This document shows positions 1-7,786 of a stretch of DNA of 64,000 nucleotides, piece by piece. A program made the position numbers and the translations under genes. A model generated the notes under the pieces. That model worked only from the letters and a program-made list of their open reading frames with translations, was not told the DNA's origin and did not search any database. The DNA is from an uncultured Neomegalonema sp. (GTDB lineage Bacteria; Pseudomonadota; Alphaproteobacteria; Rhodobacterales; Rhodobacteraceae), in the NCBI GenBank assembly GCA_937990185.1, contig CALKBI010000021.1, positions 39,761-103,760 of the forward strand, written 5' to 3'. Position 1 is the stretch's first letter. The number at the start of each line of letters is the position of its first letter.

Positions 1-2
1 CG

Positions 3-1244
3 GGCGCTTCATCAGTTTTACGAGAGAAAATCGCCGAAATTCTCACAAATTCCGAGGGTTTTGCAACCTTCGGAACCTGCGGTTTGGACGAAGATTACGA
101 AATGATCCGTGATCAATTCCGCCGCTTTGCCGATAAGAAAGTCATTCCTTTTGCGCATGAATGGCATCTTAAAGACGAATTGATTCCGATGGAAATCATC
201 TCTGAGATGTCAGAATTAGGCGTTTTCGGGCTGACAATTCCCGAAGAACACGGCGGTTTTGGCATGTCAAAAACTGCTATGTGCATTGTTTCAGAAGAAC
301 TTTCTCGCGGCTACATCGGGGTTGGATCGCTCGGCACACGCACCGAGATCGCGGCAGAACTTATCCTCGCCGGCGGCACGGACGCGCAAAAGGCGCATTG
401 GCTTCCAAAGCTCGCATCCGGCGAGACTTTGCCAACCGCTGTTTTCACAGAACCGAACACAGGGTCAGACCTTGGGGCCTTGAAAACAAAGGGAAAAAAG
501 GACGGAGACGACTGGGTGCTTTCGGGCAACAAGACCTGGATCACCCACGCAGCACGCGCTGATATTATGACCGTACTCGCCCGCACAGTCGACGGCACGA
601 CCGACCATCGTGGCTTGAGCATGTTCATCGCTCCGAAAGAGCGCGGTGATTGCGCAAACCCGTTTCCAAACAAAGAGATAAACGGCGGCGAAATCGAGGT
701 GCTCGGCTATCGCGGCATGAAGGAATACACCGTCGCTTTTGACGATTATAAAATTCCCGGCGACGCTTTACTTGGCGGAGAAGAGGGTCAGGGCTTTAGG
801 CAGTTGATGAAAACCTTTGAATCTGCTCGGATTCAGACCGCTGCCCGCGCTGTAGGCGTCGCCCAAAACGCTCTCGAACTCGGGCTTTCTTACGCCCAAG
901 ACCGCGTGCAGTTTGGCAAGCCTCTCTCCGCTTTCCCGCGTGTTGCTGGCAAACTGGCGATTATGGCCGTTGAAATTATGATTGCACGCCAGCTAACGTA
1001 TTTCTCAGCTCGCGAAAAAGACGCGGACCGGCGCTGTGATTTAGAAGCGGGAATGGCGAAGCTGCTCGCCGCACGTATTGCCTGGTCTTGCGCGGATAAT
1101 GCGCTGCAAATTCATGGCGGTAACGGCTTTGCGCTGGAATATCCTGTCAGCCGGGTGCTGTGTGACAGCCGCATTCTGAATATCTTCGAGGGCGCAGCAG
1201 AAATCCAAGCAGGTGTTATCGCGCGGCGGATACTCGAGAGCTAA
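3..1244 (+). CDS. mcd: Acyl-CoA dehydrogenase, probable (2S)-methylsuccinyl-CoA dehydrogenase, 5' partial
   Basis: The frame is open from the first bases of the window, so the N-terminus is missing; about 413 residues are visible. The visible part is a complete flavin acyl-CoA dehydrogenase core: the FAD/substrate loop FTEPNTGSDLG, the RVQFGKPL segment and the C-terminal FEGAAEIQ, whose first Glu matches the catalytic base of the family. The segments HLKDELIPMEII and IGVGSLGTR, and the existence of an upstream extension, resemble methylsuccinyl-CoA dehydrogenase, which oxidises methylsuccinyl-CoA to mesaconyl-CoA in the ethylmalonyl-CoA pathway and is longer (about 550 residues) than ordinary acyl-CoA dehydrogenases. 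The family is certain; the substrate is inferred from remembered similarity. It converges on the dihydropyrimidinase gene. Confidence 0.75.
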   Translation, partial: GASSVLREKIAEILTNSEGFATFGTCGLDEDYEMIRDQFRRFADKKVIPFAHEWHLKDELIPMEIISEMSELGVFGLTIPEEHGGFGMSKTAMCIVSEELSRGYIGVGSLGTRTEIAAELILAGGTDAQKAHWLPKLASGETLPTAVFTEPNTGSDLGALKTKGKKDGDDWVLSGNKTWITHAARADIMTVLARTVDGTTDHRGLSMFIAPKERGDCANPFPNKEINGGEIEVLGYRGMKEYTVAFDDYKIPGDALLGGEEGQGFRQLMKTFESARIQTAARAVGVAQNALELGLSYAQDRVQFGKPLSAFPRVAGKLAIMAVEIMIARQLTYFSAREKDADRRCDLEAGMAKLLAARIAWSCADNALQIHGGNGFALEYPVSRVLCDSRILNIFEGAAEIQAGVIARRILES

Positions 1245-1269
1245 CTCCCGAGCCTCCGCCAAATAGGTA

Positions 1270-2730
1270 TCATACCCCGCTCGGAATATTCATCGGATCA
1301 CGTTGCACGCCTTTCGGAGCAGTGACCTCTTTCCATTTGGAGAGGGCTTTGTTCACTGCTGGGAAGGCGGGACGCGGGACGAATTTACCCCTCCCCGGTT
1401 GAGGCTGGCTATTCTGGCCATGTGCCCAGATCACATCCCCGCGCGAGAGCGTATAGCGTGCTTGAGCGGTGACTTCGAAGCCTTCGAACACGTTGTAATC
1501 AATGATAGATTTCTGCGTTGTAGCGCTGACTGTCTTCGACAGTTTCGGGTCCCAGACTACGACATCGGCATCCGCGCCCACCGCAATCGCGCCTTTTTGC
1601 GGATAGATATTCAGGATCTTTGCGATATTGGTTGAGGTGGCCGCGACAAATTCGTTTGGCGTAATGCGTCCTGTTTCTACTCCGCGCGTCCATAGAACCG
1701 CGAGGCGTTCTTCGAGGCCGCCCGTGCCATTCGGGATCATTGGAAAGCCGCTATCGCCCATATGCTTTTGCTCAGTGGTGAAGGCCGCATGATCAGTCGC
1801 AACGACTTGCAGTGAACCCGCTGAAAGCCCCGCCCAGAGCGAGGCTTGGTGGTCTGCAGAACGGAACGGCGGCGACATGACCCGGCGTGCGGCGTATTCC
1901 CAATCCTTATTGAAATACTCACTTTCATCGAGCGTTAAATGCTGGATCAATGGCTCGCCGTAGACTCGCATTCCTTTTTGGCGTGCACGGCGAATGGCTT
2001 CATGTGCTTGCTCGCAGGACACATGCACAATGTAGAGAGGGACGCCCGCCGCATCAGCAATCATAATGGCACGGTTTGCGGCTTCGCCTTCAACTTCGGG
2101 AGGACGCGAATAAGCGTGGCCTTCTGGTCCCGTGATGCCCTCAGACATGTATTTTTCTTGCAGCGCGGCCACTACATCGCCGTTCTCGGCATGGACCAGC
2201 GGAAGCGCACCGAGGCTCGCACAGCGTTGAAAAGACGCGAACATCTCGTCGTCCTCGATCATCAACGCGCCTTTGTATGCCATGAAATGCTTGAACGTGT
2301 TAACACCGCGCTTCACCACTTGTTCCATCTCGTTGAAGATGGTCTCATTCCAACCGGTAATTGCGCAATGGTAAGAGAAATCAGCGCAGCATTGCGGGGC
2401 GGTTTTCTTATCCCAAGCATCAACGGCATTGACCAGCGAGCCATCTTCGCCGGGAAGCACGAAATCAACAATCATGGTTGTGCCACCCGCCGCAGCAGCA
2501 AATGTACCTGACTCGAATGTCTCAGCAGCGGTTGTGCCCATGAACGGCATCTCGAGATGCGTATGCGGGTCGATACCGCCGGGGATAACATAGGCGTCCG
2601 AGGCATCAATGGTCTCATAGCCTTTGAGGTTTTGTCCGATCTCGATGATCTTGCCGCCGTCGACGAGAACGTCCGCCGTATAACTACGGTCTGCGGTAAC
2701 GATTGTTCCGCCCTTGATGACTTTGGTCAT
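1270..2730 (-). CDS. hydA: Dihydropyrimidinase
   Basis: This 486-residue cyclic amidohydrolase hydrolyses dihydrouracil/dihydrothymine or hydantoins in reductive pyrimidine breakdown. The binuclear zinc site is readable in order: the HxH of DPHTHLEMPF, the probable carbamylated Lys in FKHFMAYKGAL, the His of VHAENGD, the His of IVHVSCEQAHEA and the Asp of VVATDHAAF. The length fits D-hydantoinase/dihydropyrimidinase. An AGGA sequence sits just before the ATG on the minus strand. No dihydropyrimidine dehydrogenase or beta-ureidopropionase is adjacent, so pyrimidines as the natural substrate are inferred from the family only. A close relative with another cyclic-amide substrate cannot be excluded. 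Confidence 0.88.
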   Translation of the reverse strand: MTKVIKGGTIVTADRSYTADVLVDGGKIIEIGQNLKGYETIDASDAYVIPGGIDPHTHLEMPFMGTTAAETFESGTFAAAAGGTTMIVDFVLPGEDGSLVNAVDAWDKKTAPQCCADFSYHCAITGWNETIFNEMEQVVKRGVNTFKHFMAYKGALMIEDDEMFASFQRCASLGALPLVHAENGDVVAALQEKYMSEGITGPEGHAYSRPPEVEGEAANRAIMIADAAGVPLYIVHVSCEQAHEAIRRARQKGMRVYGEPLIQHLTLDESEYFNKDWEYAARRVMSPPFRSADHQASLWAGLSAGSLQVVATDHAAFTTEQKHMGDSGFPMIPNGTGGLEERLAVLWTRGVETGRITPNEFVAATSTNIAKILNIYPQKGAIAVGADADVVVWDPKLSKTVSATTQKSIIDYNVFEGFEVTAQARYTLSRGDVIWAHGQNSQPQPGRGKFVPRPAFPAVNKALSKWKEVTAPKGVQRDPMNIPSGV

Positions 2731-2890
2731 ATCCTGCTCCCCTAGTTCGTTAAGGCCAGTTTTTCACTACAAACTGTCGGCCTGTCGCTTGAACTTTATT
2801 CAATATCAGACGGGTTGAAAGTAGAGATTTTCTTCCAGGCGAAATATGAGCGGCCCTAACAACGACAGCGTGGTCAATATTAAAGCCAAT

Positions 2891-4546
2891 CTATCGCTGC
2901 TGTGTCGTATAATCAGGGTTCTGCCAGACTTCCGCGTCTATGCGCGCGAGAGCAGGTTTTCCTAAAATTGCATCGCTTAATTTCTCGGCGATCATGAGTG
3001 TCGGGCTGTTGGTATTGCCGTTTGTAACCATCGGCATGATTGAGGCATCAACTACTCTCAATGCTTCGATACCGTGAACCTTGCCTACAGGATCAACCAC
3101 TGCACCTCTATCTTCGCGTAATCCCATACGGGCTGTGCAGGAGAGATGCCATTGGGTTGCCGTATGGCTGTTCAAAACTGCATCGAGCGCATCATCTGAT
3201 TGAACCTCTGCACCGGGAAAAATCTCAGCGCCCGCTAAATCGTTGAAGGCAGGTTGTTCAACCAATTCACGTATTAAACGGATTCCCTTGCGCATAAGTG
3301 CCCGATCTCTTTCGTCTTTAAGGTAGTTCACCAATATGCGCGGCGGGTCTGCCGGATTTGAGGAACGCAATTCGACAGCACCGCGACTATGCGCACGCAT
3401 CAGGCCGACATGGATTTGGAACGCATGTTCCTGAAGCGGTTTCCAGGTCTCATCGTCTACCGCAACAGGCGTCAACACCAGTTGTAAGTCAGGGTATTCG
3501 ACACCGGGGCCAGATCGGACACAGGCGACGACCTCGAAATGATTAGAAGCGCAGACACCCTTGCGGGTCAGAAGCCATTGAATACCAGCCTTTAACTTTC
3601 CTAGAGATCGGGTCTTCGGCCAGAGTGATACCGGCTGTGTACATTTGTATTTCACAACAAAATCAGGATGTTCGTTTAGATTTTGCCCGACTCCAGACAG
3701 ATCATTAAGAACATCAATGCCCATCGCGCGCAGGTGATCCGCCGGACCAATCCCGGATAACATCAACAGGTGCGGCGACCCTATGGCTCCGGCGCTGAGA
3801 ATAACTTCCTTGCGCGCGGTCGCAGTGGTGATTTTTCCAGCACTGTCTTTAAAGATCACACCCGACGCACGGCGACCGTCAAAGGTAACACGCTGGACAT
3901 GTGTATCGGTGATGATCGTCAGGTTCGGCCTGCTCCGCGCGGGGTCAAGATACGCGCGCGCGGCGCTCCACCGTTCTCCTTTATGCACGGTGCTGTCGAG
4001 TACCCCGAACCCTTCTTGACGATACCCGCAAATGTCATCAGTGACAGGATATCCGGCCTCTTGGCCTGCCTCCAGAAACGCACGATTCAGCGGATCGTTA
4101 GGTTCCGCACGATGCACATGCAACGGACCGGCATCACCGCGAAACTGATCACCGCCCCCTTCGTAATTTTCCATCCTTTTGAAGTATGGTAGCACGTCGG
4201 CATAGCTCCATCCTTCGCACCCGGATTGACGCCATCCTTCAAAATCAAGCGCATGTCCACGAATAAACAACATACCATTTATCGAAGAAGACCCGCCAAG
4301 CGTCTTACCTCTATCGTGTTGAAACTGCCGCCCGTTTAATTCTGGTTCAGGCTCCCCTTTGAACGCCCAGTTATGCTTTGTGCTGGTCAGATTGGATAGA
4401 ACTGCTGCCGGCATTCTAAGGGATAGAGCCGAATTTTCCGGTCCTGCTTCAAGCAATAAAACTTGATTGTTTGGGTCTTCACTTAGCCGGTTGGCTAAGA
4501 CACAGCCCGCTGACCCCGCCCCAACGATGATATAATCAGTATCCAT
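2891..4546 (-). CDS. GMC-family FAD oxidoreductase (choline dehydrogenase-like)
   Basis: This 551-residue flavoprotein belongs to the glucose-methanol-choline family. The N-terminus carries the dinucleotide motif VGAGSAGCVLANRLSE followed by LLLEAGP, then the GMC signature around GGSSSINGMLFIRG (near residue 85). The C-terminal part has WHLSCTARMG with the probable active-site His, and GNTNSPTLMIAEKLSDAI, typical of BetA-like alcohol dehydrogenases. It oxidises an alcohol to an aldehyde; the substrate cannot be read from the sequence. No betaine aldehyde dehydrogenase, BetI regulator or choline transporter lies nearby, so naming it betA is not justified. The gene stands alone between dihydropyrimidinase and a divergent acetyltransferase. 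Confidence 0.85.
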   Translation of the reverse strand: MDTDYIIVGAGSAGCVLANRLSEDPNNQVLLLEAGPENSALSLRMPAAVLSNLTSTKHNWAFKGEPEPELNGRQFQHDRGKTLGGSSSINGMLFIRGHALDFEGWRQSGCEGWSYADVLPYFKRMENYEGGGDQFRGDAGPLHVHRAEPNDPLNRAFLEAGQEAGYPVTDDICGYRQEGFGVLDSTVHKGERWSAARAYLDPARSRPNLTIITDTHVQRVTFDGRRASGVIFKDSAGKITTATARKEVILSAGAIGSPHLLMLSGIGPADHLRAMGIDVLNDLSGVGQNLNEHPDFVVKYKCTQPVSLWPKTRSLGKLKAGIQWLLTRKGVCASNHFEVVACVRSGPGVEYPDLQLVLTPVAVDDETWKPLQEHAFQIHVGLMRAHSRGAVELRSSNPADPPRILVNYLKDERDRALMRKGIRLIRELVEQPAFNDLAGAEIFPGAEVQSDDALDAVLNSHTATQWHLSCTARMGLREDRGAVVDPVGKVHGIEALRVVDASIMPMVTNGNTNSPTLMIAEKLSDAILGKPALARIDAEVWQNPDYTTQQR

Positions 4547-4721
4547 CTTCGGTCCTTCTCATGCGAGGTATAAGAGGTTTTCTCATTCCGTTCGGCAAGC
4601 GATTGTTGCGTTTTCACAAACAAAACGGCATCCATTTTTTTAGATACGCTCGAAGGCCGCGATTAAAGCTGCAACTTCGCAATTTTATTTTCGATCATAT
4701 TTCTGCGAGAGGTTCAAACCT

Positions 4722-5318
4722 ATGGATCAATGGCCTGATCTGTTCTCGGCACATGGCATTCACATGTCGGTTGTTCCGCTGACACATGCGCATGAAAGCG
4801 ATTTATCAGAAGCAGCCGCCGACGGAGATCTTCATAATCTCTGGTACACAACGATACCAAAGCCAAAAGATGTTGGAGCAGAAATAGAGCGCCGCCTCGC
4901 GTTACGCGAAACCGGTTCCATGCTGCCCTTTGCCGTCATAGACAAGGCGAGTAATAAAGCTGTGGGTATGACTACTTATATGAATATTGACGCAGCAAAC
5001 CGACGGATCGAGATCGGATCAACTTGGTATCGCCAATCCGTGCAACGTTCCCCGCTCAATACTGAGTGCAAACTGCTGTTGCTAACTCATGCATTTGAAG
5101 CTCTTGATTGTATCGCGGTTGAATTCCGAACGCACTTCATCAACACTCAAAGCCGTCGTGCGATCGAGCGCCTTGGGGCAAAATTTGATGGTGTCTTGCG
5201 GGCGCATATGATCATGGCGAATGGTACGCTTCGCGACACTGCGGTCTATTCGATTATCGCCCCTGAATGGCCAACAGTTAAAGCAAACCTGCAATGGCAG
5301 TTGGAAAAGCCCCGTTGA
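4722..5318 (+). CDS. GNAT-family N-acetyltransferase (RimJ/RimL-like)
   Basis: This 198-residue protein has the RimJ/RimL type GNAT fold. After an N-terminal VPLTHAHESDL strand/helix comes PFAVIDKASNKAVGMTTYMNID, then IEIGSTWY, a helix ending in LLLLTHAFE, and VEFRTHFINTQSRRAIERLGAKFDGVLR, which is the characteristic acetyl-CoA site and C-terminal half of this subfamily. Family members acetylate ribosomal protein N-termini or small amines; the target here is unknown. AGAGG lies eight bases before the chosen ATG. It is 45 bases upstream of mutL on the same strand and may be co-transcribed with it. Confidence 0.82.
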   Translation: MDQWPDLFSAHGIHMSVVPLTHAHESDLSEAAADGDLHNLWYTTIPKPKDVGAEIERRLALRETGSMLPFAVIDKASNKAVGMTTYMNIDAANRRIEIGSTWYRQSVQRSPLNTECKLLLLTHAFEALDCIAVEFRTHFINTQSRRAIERLGAKFDGVLRAHMIMANGTLRDTAVYSIIAPEWPTVKANLQWQLEKPR

Positions 5319-5363
5319 GAAAAGAGGTTCAATAAACGCTGCCAACGCCCTAGAGTTCAGTCT

Positions 5364-7244
5364 ATGAGCACCCCGCCCCCTATTCGCCAATTGCCGGAAG
5401 GCGTTGTCAATCGCATCGCCGCTGGTGAAGTGATCGAACGCCCTGCTGCAGTTGTCAAAGAACTCGCCGAAAATGCACTTGATGCTGATGCAGCGCGCAT
5501 AGATGTAACGATCCGCGATGGTGGCCGGACACTTATTCGCGTGACCGATGATGGCCACGGGATAAGCAGCGAGGATTTGTCTCTCGCGTTGACGCGGCAC
5601 GCCACGTCGAAAACCGATGGTGCTGATCTGCTAGCGATCCATTCATTTGGGTTTCGCGGTGAAGCGTTGCCATCAATCGGGTCTGTTGCAAGGCTTTCGA
5701 TCACATCGCGTATGGCAAATGGTGACGCTGCGCGCATTCGCTGTGACGCCGGAGAGCTGAGCGCGGCAGAACCCGCAGGCCATCCACCGGGGACGACAGT
5801 CGAGGTCCGTGACCTATTTTTCGCAACACCGGCACGGCTCAAATTTCTCAAGTCGGAACGGGCCGAAACTCAAGCTGTTGCGGAGATCATTCGCCGTCTC
5901 GCGATGGCCCATCCTCAAGTTAGTTTTTCACTGACCGAGGGAGAACGCAGTCTGTTTAAGGCCCGCGCCGAAACTGGCGATCTGTTCGATGCGCGCCGCG
6001 CGCGACTTGTCGCGGTTATGGGCAAAGATTTTGCTGAAAGCGCGCTGACGATTGATGCTGAACGCGAAGGTTTGCACCTGACAGGATACGCATCTGCGCC
6101 AACAGATCATCGCGCTACGGGGCAAGCGCAACACCTATTCGTCAATGGCCGCCCGGTTCGTGACAAGCTGCTGGTTGGCGCAGCACGCGGAGCCTATGCC
6201 GACGTGTTCCCACGAGGCCGACACCCAGCACTCGTCCTCTTTCTCGACCTCGATACGCACCGTGTCGATGTCAATGTTCATCCGGCCAAGACTGAAGTAC
6301 GGTTTCGCGATTCTAATGCGGTGCGCGGATTAATCGTTGGTGCATTGCGCCAAGCCCTCGCCGAGTCTGGGCATCGCGCCCCCGCACTAGATCAGATTGG
6401 TGCTTTAGGCAGCAATGTAGCGTCCGCATCTGGTCCCATGGGTAGGCCAAGCGGGGCCAGCTATGGCTATCGACCTCCCCCCCCGGTCCCGCGCGGCATT
6501 GCCGAAGCCGCCACTACATTTCAAAGACCACAGCAAGAAATGTCCGTTGATGGATGGGCTGCACCGGAAACGGCAGGCTTTGCGAATGCAGAACCGCATC
6601 ATAATACCGAAGACGCGCCGCAGCCCGAGGGTTCAATGCAAGATGCTGGCGACAGCTTGCTTGACTTGCCTCTTGGAATAGCGCGTGCGCAAATTCATGA
6701 AACCTATATCGTTTCTCAAACCCGAGATGGCATGATCCTGGTTGACCAACATGCCGCGCATGAGCGTCTCGTCTATGAGCAAATGAAAGACGCCCTCGCC
6801 AAATCGGGCGTTACGCGGCAAGTTCTGCTCATCCCAGAAATTGTCGAACTCCCTCCCGGTGCAGCAGAGGTTTTACTCGCTGAGACCGAGACACTCGAGA
6901 AATTCGGCCTCGTTATAGAGAGTTTTGGTCCCGACACGATCTCTGTGCGGGAAACCCCCGCGATGTTGGGAGCAGTGGACACGGCAAGCCTCATCCGTGA
7001 CCTTGCCGAAGCGCCCGAAACCCTAGGCGATGCCCATGCGCTTGACGTCAAACTGCGCCATGTCTGCGCGACAATGGCTTGTCACGGTTCAGTACGCGCT
7101 GGCCGAAGATTAAATCATGCAGAAATGAATGCGCTTTTGAGGTCGATGGAAGAAACGCCCAATTCTGCGACCTGCAATCACGGAAGGCCCACTTCGGTCG
7201 CATTATCTCTATCTGAAATCGAACGTCTATTTGCACGCCGTTGA
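5364..7244 (+). CDS. mutL: DNA mismatch repair protein MutL
   Basis: This 626-residue protein couples MutS mismatch recognition to strand incision. The N-terminal GHKL ATPase is intact: VVKELAENALDA (residues 30-41, catalytic Glu near 33), TDDGHGIS (61-68) and GFRGEALPSIG (96-106). A proline-rich linker follows at about residues 345-420. The C-terminal dimerisation domain has the metal-binding endonuclease motif DQHAAHERLVYE (461-472), plus ACHGSVR and CNHGRPT, which complete the nuclease site in MutL proteins of bacteria that lack MutH. It is therefore predicted to be a nicking MutL. It is followed by an AT-rich gap. Confidence 0.97.
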   Translation: MSTPPPIRQLPEGVVNRIAAGEVIERPAAVVKELAENALDADAARIDVTIRDGGRTLIRVTDDGHGISSEDLSLALTRHATSKTDGADLLAIHSFGFRGEALPSIGSVARLSITSRMANGDAARIRCDAGELSAAEPAGHPPGTTVEVRDLFFATPARLKFLKSERAETQAVAEIIRRLAMAHPQVSFSLTEGERSLFKARAETGDLFDARRARLVAVMGKDFAESALTIDAEREGLHLTGYASAPTDHRATGQAQHLFVNGRPVRDKLLVGAARGAYADVFPRGRHPALVLFLDLDTHRVDVNVHPAKTEVRFRDSNAVRGLIVGALRQALAESGHRAPALDQIGALGSNVASASGPMGRPSGASYGYRPPPPVPRGIAEAATTFQRPQQEMSVDGWAAPETAGFANAEPHHNTEDAPQPEGSMQDAGDSLLDLPLGIARAQIHETYIVSQTRDGMILVDQHAAHERLVYEQMKDALAKSGVTRQVLLIPEIVELPPGAAEVLLAETETLEKFGLVIESFGPDTISVRETPAMLGAVDTASLIRDLAEAPETLGDAHALDVKLRHVCATMACHGSVRAGRRLNHAEMNALLRSMEETPNSATCNHGRPTSVALSLSEIERLFARR

Positions 7245-7652
7245 GTTCGCTTAAGAAACTAAAATAAAATCTTTTTAAAGTCCCTTTTTTGCCCCTATTT
7301 GTTCAAAACTATCCACAGCAAACACAACCTAAAGCACTCATGTTCTTTTTTTGATCTCAGGCTCATTTAATATCACCCAAGATTGTTTAAAGAAAAATTT
7401 TATCATCTATAAGATGATTTTTGGGGTTTTGAGGCAGGCTGAATCCATTCGACATCAGATAAAGTTGCCGTTGAAATTTGGGCCGTTAATGGACAATCTT
7501 TCGGCGACTTTCCCATCAAGCACCTCAACTCACCAATAATCCAGGTTGAAGATCCAACACCACCTGCATCTCTCCGAATACGCGAATGTTTGCCAGGAGG
7601 TTGTCCTTGGAATTAGTTTGACATTAACCATTCAAAACGCAGGATGCTCGCT
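7245..7652. other. AT-rich intergenic region between mutL and the leu leader
   Basis: About 400 bases with no convincing gene; the one short open frame here has no ribosome binding site. The first half is rich in A/T tracts. CTATCCACA at 7309-7317 is one base away from a DnaA 9-mer. A small hairpin, ATCATCT/AGATGAT (7402-7418) followed by five T, could be a weak terminator on the plus strand. TTGACA at 7618-7623 is a perfect -35 hexamer shortly before the leader peptide, but no good -10 lies 17 bases downstream. Confidence 0.4.
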
Positions 7653-7703
7653 ATGAATCGTTGCATGAAATTATGCGGACTATTGCTCCTTACTCGCCTC
7701 TGA
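7653..7703 (+). CDS. leuL: Leu-rich leader peptide upstream of leuA
   Basis: A 16-codon frame reads MNRCMKLCGLLLLTRL followed by TGA. Six of its 16 residues are Leu, four of them consecutive (7680-7691), and each of the four uses a different codon (CTA, TTG, CTC, CTT). AGGA lies eight bases before the ATG. The stop codon falls inside a strong hairpin, and leuA begins 83 bases later. This is the arrangement of an amino-acid-responsive attenuator: ribosome stalling at the Leu codons would report low charged leucyl-tRNA. The role is inferred from position and composition; leu leader peptides are well known in other proteobacteria. Confidence 0.72.
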   Translation: MNRCMKLCGLLLLTRL

Positions 7704-7734
7704 GCGCGTCAGGTTTGGCGTGTGCGCTCAGAGG
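7697..7734 (+). promoter_or_regulatory. Attenuator-like hairpin of the leuA leader
   Basis: CCTCTGAGCGC (7697-7707) is perfectly complementary to GCGCTCAGAGG (7724-7734), giving an 11-bp stem with a 16-base loop. The 5' arm overlaps the last leader codon and the stop codon. No run of T follows, so it is not a classical terminator. TCGCCTC (7694-7700), partly inside the 5' arm, is also exactly complementary to GAGGCGA (7778-7784), which contains the leuA Shine-Dalgarno sequence, so the two pairings would exclude each other. Control by ribosome stalling is inferred. Confidence 0.6.
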
Positions 7735-7786
7735 GGCTGCTATCGCGCCATCATCAACATTCTGAATTTCTGACCTCGAGGCGACA

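Noticed and set aside
1939..2511. 190-codon open frame antisense to dihydropyrimidinase
   Set aside because: Entirely inside a well-supported gene on the other strand, with no domain features; mirror of its codon bias.
2891..4546. Naming the GMC oxidoreductase as choline dehydrogenase betA
   Set aside because: Family fits, but no betaine pathway gene is nearby and the group has many alcohol substrates.
4561..4782. 73-codon open frame before the GNAT gene
   Set aside because: Overlaps the better supported GNAT start, rich in Arg/Phe without any domain look, no ribosome site.
7351..7539. 62-codon open frame between mutL and the leu leader
   Set aside because: AT-rich, no Shine-Dalgarno, low-complexity composition; crosses the hairpin at 7402-7418.
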